Source: a bacterium
GTDB lineage: Bacteria > Pseudomonadota > Alphaproteobacteria > Rhizobiales > Xanthobacteraceae
Reading direction: 5' to 3'
DNA length: 7,132 nt
NCBI GenBank assembly: GCA_029946075.1
Contig: JAQSDT010000112.1
Span: forward strand, 1 to 7,132
The notes under the pieces are model-generated. The model was not told where the DNA came from, ran no database searches, and saw only the letters and a list, made by a program, of their open reading frames with translations. This document shows positions 1-5,881 of this stretch, one piece after another; within the stretch, counting starts at the first letter, position 1; every line of letters begins with the position of its first letter. The position numbers were made by a program, and so were the translations under genes.

Positions 1-1046
1 GCCGTCAATTCGCCGGGCATCATGGTCGATGGTGACGTGGTCTCGGTGGCGCCGTAGCAGTTCGCGAGTTTCAGGCCGGGAATTTTGGCATCCAGCCGTT
101 CGATCGTGGCGATCGGCATCGGCGCGCCGCCGAAACCGCCGATCCGCCAGCTCGACAGATCGTAGCTGTCGAAATCCGGCTGCAGCAGGCAGAGATTGTA
201 CATCGCCGGCACCATCACGGTGTAGGTGACGCGCTCCTTTGCCGCCAGCTTCAGATATTCCGACGCCTTGAACTCGGGCATGACGATCAGCGCGCCGGCG
301 CAGCGGACCATGGTCATGATGTTGGCGACGACGCCGGTGACGTGGCCGAGCGGCACCGCCGCGACCGAGCGGTCTGCCTCGGTCAGCCTGAAGCACGAGA
401 CGAACACCATCGCCGAATGAATGATGTTGCAATGCGCGAGCATCGCGCCCTTCGGCCGCCCCGTGGTGCCAGAGGTGTAGAGGATCATCGCGGTGTCCTC
501 CTCGCCGACCTCGACGGGCGCAGCCATCGGCGCGTGATCGGCGAGTTCGGAGAAACGCGAGACCGCGGGGACGTCGTCGACCGCGATCCGGTGCGCCAAT
601 TCCGGAATATCGCGCGCCTCGGGGATGCGGTCGGCGAGCGAGGCTTCGTGGACCAGCAGCCGCGCGCCGCAATCGGTCAGCACATAGGCGATCTCAGGCT
701 TCTGCTGGCGGGTCGACAGCAGCACCGTCACGAGGCCTGCATGCGCCGCGCCCAGCATCGTCAGCACGAACTCGGTGCGGTTGCCGAGCAGCACCGCGAC
801 ACGATCGCCGCGCTGCAGGCCGAGCGTTTGAAAACCGGCCGCGATCTGCGCCGCTTGCCGCGCGACCTCGCGCCAGCTCATTCGCGTCGCGCCGCAGACC
901 AGTGCCTCCCCGTCCGGATTGCGCGCCACCGCTTCGGCGACCATGGCGGGGATGCTTTTGGGCCGCTCGCAGAATACCGGGACGACGCGGTCGCCGAAGC
1001 GCGGCTCCAGCCGCATCGCCGGAATGGAATGCTGCGACCAATCCAT
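1..1046 (-). CDS. Acyl-CoA synthetase / AMP-dependent ligase (ANL superfamily), C-terminus cut by window edge
   Basis: The frame is open from an ATG at 1046 to the left edge and gives 348 codons. ANL enzymes are usually about 500-550 residues, so the C-terminal lid domain is missing here. These enzymes activate a carboxylic acid with ATP to an acyl-adenylate and then transfer it to CoA. The sequence shows the phosphate-binding loop TSGTTGRPKG at residues 191-200, preceded by ILY, and the adenylate-binding motif YGATE at residues 331-335. An N-terminal MSWRE segment and LGLQRGDRVAVLLGNR (about 75-90) are also typical of the family. The substrate cannot be told; medium- or long-chain fatty acids or an aromatic acid are all possible. 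The start lies 11 nt downstream of the panB stop, with a weak GGGG ribosome site, so the two genes are probably co-transcribed. The family call is very secure; the chain-length class is not. Confidence 0.93.
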   Translation of the reverse strand, partial: MDWSQHSIPAMRLEPRFGDRVVPVFCERPKSIPAMVAEAVARNPDGEALVCGATRMSWREVARQAAQIAAGFQTLGLQRGDRVAVLLGNRTEFVLTMLGAAHAGLVTVLLSTRQQKPEIAYVLTDCGARLLVHEASLADRIPEARDIPELAHRIAVDDVPAVSRFSELADHAPMAAPVEVGEEDTAMILYTSGTTGRPKGAMLAHCNIIHSAMVFVSCFRLTEADRSVAAVPLGHVTGVVANIMTMVRCAGALIVMPEFKASEYLKLAAKERVTYTVMVPAMYNLCLLQPDFDSYDLSSWRIGGFGGAPMPIATIERLDAKIPGLKLANCYGATETTSPSTMMPGELT

Positions 1047-1057
1047 GGCGCGCCCCG

Positions 1058-1876
1058 TTATTTTTTCATCTCATAGACGTGTTCGGGTCCGGGGAAGGCG
1101 CGCGAGCGCACGTCGTCGGCATAGCCCTGGATGGCGGCCTCGATCGCCGGGCCGAGATTGCCGTAGCGGCGCACGAATTTCGGCGTCCGCGGCGACAGGC
1201 CCAGCATGTCCTCGAGTACCAGCACCTGGCCATCGCAAGCCGCGCTGGCCCCGATGCCGATGGTGGGGATGGCGATCGTCTCCGTGATCTTGCGCGCCAG
1301 CGGTTCGGCCACCGCCTCGACCACGACCGAAAACGCGCCGGCGTCCGAAATCGCCTTCGCGTCGGCGAGGATCGGATCCCAGCTGCCTTCTTCGCGGCCC
1401 TGCGCACGGAACGAGCCGAGCGTGTTGATCGACTGCGGCGTCAATCCGATGTGGCCCATCACGGGAACGCCGCGTTCGGACAGAAATGCGACGGTTTCCG
1501 CCATCCGCACACCGCCCTCGAGTTTGACAGCGCCGCAATGGGTCTCCTTCAATATCCGCACCGCGGAATGAAACGCCTGTTCCTTCGACGCTTCATAGGA
1601 GCCGAACGGCATGTCCACCACGACCAGCGATTGACGCGAGCCGCGCATGACGGCGTGCCCCTGCAGGATCATCATGTCGAGCGTGACCGGCACGGTGGTC
1701 TCGAACCCATGCATGACGTTGCCGAGGGAATCGCCAACCAGGATGACGTCGCAATAGCGGTCCACCAGCGCCGCGGTATGGGCGTGGTAGGACGTCAGCA
1801 TCACGATGGGCTCGCCGTTTTTGCGCGCGCGAATGTCAGGCGCGGTCTTGCGCTTGATGGCCGATTGAACCGACAT
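1058..1876 (-). CDS. panB: 3-methyl-2-oxobutanoate hydroxymethyltransferase (ketopantoate hydroxymethyltransferase)
   Basis: A 272-residue cytosolic enzyme, close to the 264 residues of E. coli PanB. It transfers a hydroxymethyl group from 5,10-methylene-tetrahydrofolate to alpha-ketoisovalerate, the first committed step to pantothenate and so to CoA. Visible signatures are MLTSYHAHTA (26-35), the Mg-binding aspartates in VGDSLG (D49) and VVDMPFG (D88), the substrate lysine in VKLEGG (K118), GHIGLTPQSIN (141-151), and the catalytic glutamate in SVVVEAV (E187), followed by IPTIGIGA. The frame stays open far upstream, to about 2569, but that extension runs inside the NnrU gene in another frame. 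The ATG at 1876 gives the correct PanB N-terminus and follows a GGAG 10 nt away. It starts 5 nt after the NnrU-family stop. No panC lies beside it in this window. All catalytic residues I know of are present. Confidence 0.97.
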   Translation of the reverse strand: MSVQSAIKRKTAPDIRARKNGEPIVMLTSYHAHTAALVDRYCDVILVGDSLGNVMHGFETTVPVTLDMMILQGHAVMRGSRQSLVVVDMPFGSYEASKEQAFHSAVRILKETHCGAVKLEGGVRMAETVAFLSERGVPVMGHIGLTPQSINTLGSFRAQGREEGSWDPILADAKAISDAGAFSVVVEAVAEPLARKITETIAIPTIGIGASAACDGQVLVLEDMLGLSPRTPKFVRRYGNLGPAIEAAIQGYADDVRSRAFPGPEHVYEMKK

Positions 1877-1881
1877 GTCTG

Positions 1882-2466
1882 CTAGACTCCAACCACGGGG
1901 ACGCCGATCACAGCCGGGTGGAATGCGAAAGCGAGCGCCAGATAGGCCACGACACCGACCGCGATCGCGATCAGATCGTTGGCGGGACCGCCGACCGGAA
2001 TCGGCGGACTGCCGGCATCGGGACGACGTTTGAGCGAGATGCGGTCGAACACCGCCCATGCGAGGAACGAGCCGAACAGGATGATCGAACCGAGATCGCC
2101 ATTGGCGAGCAGATGCGCCGCCGCCCACAGCTTGACGCCGGTCAGCATCGGATGCTTCAGCGTCGTGTAGATCCGGCCGCGGACATAGGACGCGACGACC
2201 ATGATCACCGCCGGCAGCATCAGGGCCACCGTAATGTGCTTGAAGGCGGTCGGCGGATTCCAGACGTCGATCCAGCCGCTGGCGCGGTAGTGGGAAAAGC
2301 CCCAGGTGACGAGCGCGAGGCCGGCGACGGAGGCCACCGTGTAGGCGATCTTGTAGCCGCCCTCGCCCAGCGAACCGATGACCTTCGCGCGCAACGCGCG
2401 CTGCGTGGTCAGCGTATGAACGCCAAGGAACAATATCAGGCCCAAAATCATCACCAGCAGACCCAT
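1882..2466 (-). CDS. NnrU family integral membrane protein
   Basis: A 194-residue membrane protein with about five hydrophobic segments (roughly 2-19, 38-57, 77-95, 125-144 and 164-190). The KHPMLTGVKLWAAAHLLANGD-type region at 104-124, with H105 and H118, and the following FGSFLAWAVFDRISLKRR segment are hallmarks of the NnrU family. The family is named after a gene in the denitrification cluster of Rhodobacter sphaeroides; the plant zeta-carotene isomerase Z-ISO is a haem-binding relative. The biochemical role in bacteria is not settled, and nothing nearby points to denitrification or carotenoids. I chose the ATG at 2466 because a strong GGAGG lies 5 nt upstream and the first membrane segment follows at once. 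An in-frame start at 2511 would add a charged 15-residue leader and has less support. The gene follows TetR by 99 nt and precedes panB by 5 nt, so it is probably co-transcribed with panB. Confidence 0.9.
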   Translation of the reverse strand: MGLLVMILGLILFLGVHTLTTQRALRAKVIGSLGEGGYKIAYTVASVAGLALVTWGFSHYRASGWIDVWNPPTAFKHITVALMLPAVIMVVASYVRGRIYTTLKHPMLTGVKLWAAAHLLANGDLGSIILFGSFLAWAVFDRISLKRRPDAGSPPIPVGGPANDLIAIAVGVVAYLALAFAFHPAVIGVPVVGV

Positions 2467-2471
2467 GATGT

Positions 2472-2479
2472 CCTCCCTC
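2472..2479 (-). promoter_or_regulatory. Ribosome binding site deciding the NnrU-family start
   Basis: The minus strand reads GAGGGAGG followed by ACATC and the ATG at 2466. This is the strongest Shine-Dalgarno in the window, with a 5-nt spacer. It favours the 194-residue form over the longer form that starts at 2511. Confidence 0.75.
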
Positions 2480-2565
2480 ACGCGGCTGGTTTTCTCCTCT
2501 CCGGGTAACATCTAAGTGGCCGGGAGCGCAATGCGCCACGCGGCTCCGGATCGAGGCGGCGGCGT

Positions 2566-3123
2566 TCACTTCCCCGAGGTCATGGCGGAAAGCTCCGCGA
2601 TCAGCGCCTTCTCGCTGGGCTGGTCGAGGACGCCGGTGGCATAGAGCGAAATACCGCCATAGAGCGTGATGTAGACCTTCATGACAGCGCGGCGCCGCGC
2701 CGCGGGAGACTCGATGTCGGCGCAGAATATCCGCATCGCTTCCGATATCACCTTGTGCGCCGCCTGCTGCAGCGGCGGGTTGTGCTTCATCGTGGCATGC
2801 GGCCGGCTGGTCATCAGCGCGTAGAGGGCGCGATGGGCGAGCGCGAAGCGGACATATCTGGCGGTGTAGTCCTCCGGCGTCTTCGCCTTTGCCACGACCG
2901 CAGCCAGTTTCAGATAGGTTTCCGTCGCGACCGCGTCGAGCAGCGCCTCGCGGTGGACGAAATGGTTGTAGAGCGAGCGGTGCGCGACGCCGACGGCCTC
3001 CGCAACCTCGCGCAGGCTCAACTGCTCATGGCCGCCCCTGGCGACGAGGCGCGTGGCGGCCTTCAGCGCTTCGGCGCGAAGATTGCCGTGGCGATAGGTC
3101 GCCCGGCGCGGTGACGTGCTCAT
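2566..3123 (-). CDS. TetR/AcrR family transcriptional regulator
   Basis: A 185-residue one-domain-plus-ligand-pocket repressor. The N-terminus, TYRHGNLRAEALKAATRLV (about 9-27), leads into a helix-turn-helix, LSLREVAEAVGVAHRSLYNHF (35-55), which matches the TetR DNA-binding signature. The C-terminal half (about 85-165), with YVRFALAHRALYALM, resembles the WHG-type (TetR_C_33) ligand domain. The ligand is unknown; an acyl-CoA or fatty acid would fit the neighbours. I prefer the ATG at 3123. A GTG at 3165 is also in frame and overlaps the crotonase stop as GTGA, which would give 199 residues and translational coupling, but it has no ribosome site and adds residues not typical of the family. The gene sits between the crotonase and NnrU genes, so it probably controls its own operon, possibly through the twin palindromes at 3913-3992. 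That link is inference. Confidence 0.93.
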   Translation of the reverse strand: MSTSPRRATYRHGNLRAEALKAATRLVARGGHEQLSLREVAEAVGVAHRSLYNHFVHREALLDAVATETYLKLAAVVAKAKTPEDYTARYVRFALAHRALYALMTSRPHATMKHNPPLQQAAHKVISEAMRIFCADIESPAARRRAVMKVYITLYGGISLYATGVLDQPSEKALIAELSAMTSGK

Positions 3124-3161
3124 GTCATCTTCATACAAAGCCCGCCCGCCGGGCGCTACCC

Positions 3162-3887
3162 TCACGCCGGAACACGGCGCGCAACGCGATCCTCGCCATA
3201 ATTCGGCGTAATGTCCTCGTCGATCACCTGCCGGATCTGGGTGATGACTGCCCCCCGCGCCCGCATCTTGGTCGCAGCGTGTGCGGGCATGTTGAGCTTG
3301 CTCAGCGCCAGCGCGGCTTCCCCGGCGGCCTGTTCGAGCCGGTCGACCGGAACCACGCGGTCGAAGAACCCTGCTGTAACGGCTTCCGTCGGCCCGAACA
3401 TTTCCCCGGTCATCACCACACGGCTGAAATAAGCCGGCGTCAGGCGCTGGCGGGCGATTTCGATGGCAAAGCGTGGCACCGTCAGCCCGATCGCGACCTC
3501 GTTCATGCCGATGCGATAGTCACCCTCGGCGGCGACGCGATGATCGCTCGACATGATCAGGAACGCGCCCATCGGGTAGGCATTGCCCTGACAGGCGGCG
3601 ACGACCGGCATCGGGAATGACAGGATGCGCAGCGCCAGCTCGGCGCCCGTCTTCACCATCAGATACTGATCCTCCGCGCTGCCCTTGGCGAACACGCTGA
3701 GATCGAAGCCGCCGGAAAAGTGCTTGCCGCGCGCCTTGAGGATCACGACGGCCTTGTCGTTTTCCGCCTGGTCGAACGCACCATGCAGCGCGTTCAGCAT
3801 CGCCAGCGACATGACGTTGGCCTTGCCGTCGTCCATCACGATGGAGGCGATCGGGCCGGAACGGGAATAGGTCACGAGTTCGGTCAT
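3162..3887 (-). CDS. Crotonase-fold protein (enoyl-CoA hydratase/isomerase family), isomerase-like
   Basis: A 241-residue crotonase-fold protein, slightly shorter than a typical enoyl-CoA hydratase (about 260). Family features are the first oxyanion-hole region GKHFSGGFDLSVF (54-66), the second region QGNAYPMGAFLIMSSDHRVA (100-119), and MNEVAIGLTVP (128-138). Against remembered rat enoyl-CoA hydratase, the residue at catalytic Glu144 is F109, while Glu164 is kept as E130. The single-glutamate pattern and the NE-x3-GL-x2-P stretch resemble mitochondrial delta3-delta2-enoyl-CoA isomerase (ECI1), which shifts double bonds during oxidation of unsaturated fatty acids. So isomerase, or another non-hydratase crotonase, is more likely than a classical hydratase. 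The ATG at 3887 follows GGGGAG by 7 nt. An in-frame extension to 4019 would run through the two palindromes and is unlikely. The gene is the first of the left-hand operon; its stop touches the TetR frame. Confidence 0.92.
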   Translation of the reverse strand: MTELVTYSRSGPIASIVMDDGKANVMSLAMLNALHGAFDQAENDKAVVILKARGKHFSGGFDLSVFAKGSAEDQYLMVKTGAELALRILSFPMPVVAACQGNAYPMGAFLIMSSDHRVAAEGDYRIGMNEVAIGLTVPRFAIEIARQRLTPAYFSRVVMTGEMFGPTEAVTAGFFDRVVPVDRLEQAAGEAALALSKLNMPAHAATKMRARGAVITQIRQVIDEDITPNYGEDRVARRVPA

Positions 3888-3894
3888 GGAGGTT

Positions 3895-3900
3895 CTCCCC
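3895..3900 (-). promoter_or_regulatory. Ribosome binding site of the crotonase gene
   Basis: GGGGAG on the minus strand, 7 nt before the ATG at 3887. It supports the 241-residue form over the in-frame extension to 4019. Confidence 0.65.
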
Positions 3901-3912
3901 TGAGGTTTATAA

Positions 3913-3927
3913 GCATCCAGTGGATAC
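3913..3927. promoter_or_regulatory. Palindromic operator candidate O1 (GCATCCAGTGGATAC)
   Basis: A 15-bp inverted repeat with one mismatch at the outer arms, centred at 3920 and lying 26-40 bp before the crotonase start. On the minus strand a poor -35/-10 pair (TTGCAT at 3947-3942 and TATCCA at 3926-3921, spacer 15) would place the -10 inside this site, which suits repression. The promoter itself is weakly supported. The site is a near copy of the palindrome at 3978-3992. The binding protein is inferred: the TetR regulator two genes downstream, or a GntR-type protein. Confidence 0.6.
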
Positions 3928-3977
3928 TTCTGGCCAGCAGGATGCAAGACCGCCGGATCAGCGGCGCGCGCATATCG

Positions 3978-3992
3978 GCATCCACTGGATGC
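3978..3992. promoter_or_regulatory. Palindromic operator candidate O2 (GCATCCACTGGATGC)
   Basis: A perfect 7-1-7 inverted repeat centred at 3985. Its reverse complement matches O1 at 14 of 15 positions. The two centres are 65 bp apart, about six helical turns, so a repressor could sit on the same face at both sites and loop the DNA between them. A lone half-site, GGATGC at 3940-3945, lies between the two. No run of T follows on either strand, so it is not a terminator. Confidence 0.62.
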
Positions 3993-4024
3993 ATGACCGA
4001 AAAATGAGAGTTGACCCAAATCGG

Positions 4025-4654
4025 CTATGGTAGCGCGAATGAGCGCTTGTCTAACTGATCGACCACAGCCACCGCCAGTTCGTGCATCACCAGCATCGCC
4101 GCTTGTTCGTAAGTCGAATAGTCATCAAGACTTTCAACCACCAGCTTCTTGCCGTGAGCTATTTCATTCCGTCTACCTACAATGGCATTTATTTGAGAGA
4201 CGTTCGCTTCTATCTGCCCGGTAGGAAGGCCGACAGCCGCATTATTCTCCCTCGCTAAATTTGCCCAAAGATTCGACTTCGTCTCTAGCCTACTCGAAAA
4301 TGCAACTGGCTCGCGCATTGCATCGGGTAATTTTGTCTGGGCAAAACTCCATATTGCCAATGCGGAAGTATCGCCTCTCAACTCCTGAAATGTCTTTGAG
4401 AGTGAAAGGATTGCAATGGATTCGACCGCCTTACTGCGCAAACAACCATCTCTCTCAATTTCACTTAGAAAGAGATCCCAGCAAAATTTGCAGAAACCTT
4501 CGTAGTGAGCATACAACATTGTCCAGAGGGCACGCAGTAACGCGCGCTGCCGATCACTTTTCGGCGGTGCAGAAACTGCCGCAAGCTTGAGAGAACCGAG
4601 TTCGGCCTCCCTCCACTTCAAATCTTCCTCAATCTCGGCGGCCCACTTGCTCAT
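4025..4654 (-). CDS. HEPN-domain protein of MAE_28990/MAE_18760 type, putative RNase
   Basis: A 209-residue soluble, largely helical protein. Near the N-terminus, ALWTMLYAHYEGFCKFCW (42-59) matches the LYAHWEGF-like helix of the MAE_28990/MAE_18760 HEPN family. Near the C-terminus, VGRRNEIAHGKK (159-170) carries the HEPN catalytic motif R-x4-H (R162, H167) with a polar residue after the arginine, as in active HEPN RNases. HEPN proteins often act as dimeric toxins or effector RNases in toxin-antitoxin, abortive-infection and CRISPR systems; this one is not proven to cleave RNA. The start at 4654 forms an ATGA overlap with the stop of the DUF262 gene, so translation is probably coupled; there is no good ribosome site of its own. 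A start at 4669 would add five residues. Base composition is well below that of the flanking genes, which suggests horizontal transfer. The family call rests on memory of the motifs. Confidence 0.85.
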   Translation of the reverse strand: MSKWAAEIEEDLKWREAELGSLKLAAVSAPPKSDRQRALLRALWTMLYAHYEGFCKFCWDLFLSEIERDGCLRSKAVESIAILSLSKTFQELRGDTSALAIWSFAQTKLPDAMREPVAFSSRLETKSNLWANLARENNAAVGLPTGQIEANVSQINAIVGRRNEIAHGKKLVVESLDDYSTYEQAAMLVMHELAVAVVDQLDKRSFALP

Positions 4655-5727
4655 GTGGCGACAATACAATCCTTCACCAATTCAATTCGTCGTTTGAGTT
4701 TTGTACGATTGTTCGCGCCCGGGCCTGTAACTTCGCGAAAATCGTCGCTCTGTACGAGTTCAACCAGCCTGTCCTTGACTGCGTTTGGTGACTTAGTTTC
4801 GAACTGGTCAATTACCGCTGCTGAACCGAGCGCAACTGCTTCAAAATAAGCAGGCGCGAGGCCGCCGACTGGGCTGGCGCCGCGGAACTTAACAAATGCC
4901 GTCTCCCCCAATTTAGCATTTATTGCAGAAAATACTCTCCGGAAAGCAGCTTCCTGCGCTTCCAAATTGAAGGGGACCTGTTCGGTCAAAACTGACTCCA
5001 TGAAATCATCGAGCCAATCTCGAACATTTCCTCGGTATGTCTCAACCGAGTTGATGCCCGCAAGAAATCTCAGCACGAGCTCTTCGTTTCCCTTTTGCTC
5101 CATTTCAGCCGACGCCAATGACTGCGTCGTCGCAACGAAATCGTTGTCGGCGCTTAATGTCTGAAGGAAGGAATAGAACTTCGCACCTAACTCACCCAAC
5201 ATTCGTGCGGAACAGTTTCTAATCTCCTGAGGTGCGAGAATTGCTCCTCCAGTATTTAGCCGCTTGAACATTTCGTATCTCAGAAACGATTTGCTTTGGC
5301 GTTTGATGACAATCGTTCTCAAGGATGAACGCTTTAGGCGCAACCGTAGACTTAGAGGAAGATCGCTATTTTTTCTTCCATTCAGCTCTTTTACGAGGTC
5401 GCAGCCAATTAGCGAAAACTCTTCAAGCGCAAGTTGCGTAGGCTCAATAAACTGTAAGACTGAGCTAATTCTCTGGAGTCCGTCTATTAGTTCATAAACT
5501 CCGTCTTCGTTCTCGATGACGAAAATCTGCGGAATCGGAAGTTCAAGCAAGATGGATTCTATAAGTCGAGATTTCTGCTCGGGCGACCAGCGAAAAAGCC
5601 GCTGATACTCTGGTTGAATTACAAGCTCTTTGTTTGCGTGGAGATTGACGATCTCACCAAAGCTCAGATCTAACGATTCTGTTCGAACCTCCCCGATTCT
5701 TTGATCAATTTCTTTTTCAAGTTCCAC
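4651..5727 (-). CDS. DUF262 (ParB-like/GmrSD N-domain) protein
   Basis: A 358-residue soluble protein. The DUF262 signature is clear: QPEYQRLFRWSPEQKSRLIESIL begins at 38, then PIPQIFV (64-70), the core motif YELIDGLQRISS (78-89; the usual form is DGQQR), and YEMFKRLNTGGAILAPQEIR (about 151-170). DUF262 is the ParB/sulfiredoxin-like nucleotide-hydrolysing fold found in the GmrSD type IV restriction enzyme, SspE and BrxU, all phage-defence proteins. There is no C-terminal HNH (DUF1524) domain: after about residue 190 the chain is helical and ends in a basic GANNRTKLKRRIELVKDC stretch. The nuclease role may therefore fall to the HEPN partner encoded next. The start is a GTG at 5727, preceded by GGAG with a 7-nt spacer; a stop in the same frame just upstream (5752-5754) leaves no longer form. 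Low GC sets it apart from prfC and the operon on the other side. Domain call secure; function inferred. Confidence 0.9.
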   Translation of the reverse strand: MELEKEIDQRIGEVRTESLDLSFGEIVNLHANKELVIQPEYQRLFRWSPEQKSRLIESILLELPIPQIFVIENEDGVYELIDGLQRISSVLQFIEPTQLALEEFSLIGCDLVKELNGRKNSDLPLSLRLRLKRSSLRTIVIKRQSKSFLRYEMFKRLNTGGAILAPQEIRNCSARMLGELGAKFYSFLQTLSADNDFVATTQSLASAEMEQKGNEELVLRFLAGINSVETYRGNVRDWLDDFMESVLTEQVPFNLEAQEAAFRRVFSAINAKLGETAFVKFRGASPVGGLAPAYFEAVALGSAAVIDQFETKSPNAVKDRLVELVQSDDFREVTGPGANNRTKLKRRIELVKDCIVAT

Positions 5728-5734
5728 AGCGGTT

Positions 5735-5738
5735 CTCC
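5735..5738 (-). promoter_or_regulatory. Ribosome binding site supporting the GTG start of the DUF262 gene
   Basis: GGAG on the minus strand, 7 nt before the GTG at 5727. Because a stop codon lies in the same frame at 5752-5754, this site together with the GTG fixes the start. Confidence 0.6.
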
Positions 5739-5768
5739 AAAGAGCAATAAATCATCCATGCAAGCGCG

Positions 5769-5798
5769 CGTCTGAGTGCGGCGCCGAGTGCGCAGACG
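5769..5798. repeat. Hairpin-forming inverted repeat upstream of the DUF262 gene
   Basis: CGTCTG at 5769-5774 pairs with CAGACG at 5793-5798. The enclosed 18 nt contain the self-complementary CGGCGCCG and two copies of AGTGCG. It lies between the prfC stop and the DUF262 start. No T-run follows on the minus strand, so a classic intrinsic terminator for prfC is not supported. It could be an operator or a weak attenuator. Confidence 0.35.
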
Positions 5799-5804
5799 AT
5801 CGAC

Positions 5805-5833
5805 AGGCTATTTCCTAGGCGGGCTATACGCAA
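5805..5833 (-). promoter_or_regulatory. Weak sigma70-like promoter candidate for the DUF262-HEPN pair
   Basis: The minus strand reads TTGCGT (5833-5828), a 17-nt spacer, then TAGCCT (5810-5805). The spacing is ideal, but each hexamer matches the consensus at only about half its positions. The call rests mainly on position, just upstream of the hairpin and the DUF262 start. The alternative is read-through from prfC. Confidence 0.22.
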
Positions 5834-5881
5834 CGTAAAACGACTGCGTTTCTACCTAAAGGATAGCAGGCACCGAGCCGG

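Noticed and set aside
902..1885. Long plus-strand reading frame (327 codons) opposite panB
   Set aside because: It lies antisense to a secure panB, has an arginine/histidine-rich composition typical of shadow frames in GC-rich DNA, and shows no recognisable domain.
2523..2547. Inverted repeats between the TetR and NnrU genes (GGAGC/GCTCC and GCGCAATGCGC) as a terminator
   Set aside because: They are short, GC-rich repeats with no following T-run, expected by chance in DNA of this composition.
1877..2569. Upstream extension of the panB frame to a 503-residue protein
   Set aside because: The added part is low-complexity and runs inside the NnrU-family gene in another frame. PanB has its normal length and N-terminus from 1876, with a ribosome site.
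3888..4019. N-terminal extension of the crotonase to 285 residues
   Set aside because: It would translate through both palindromic operator candidates and has no family similarity. The ATG at 3887 has a good ribosome site.
4020..5830. Short similar words at the island edges (CGGCTAT near 4022, GGGCTAT near 5821) as attachment repeats
   Set aside because: Only about 6 bases match and similar words occur elsewhere (AGGCTA at 5805), so chance is enough. No integrase is present.
5828..5849. Inverted repeat ACGCA...TGCGT as a terminator of prfC
   Set aside because: The stem is only 5 bp with an imperfect inner extension. On the minus strand no T-run follows it. It also overlaps the weak promoter candidate.
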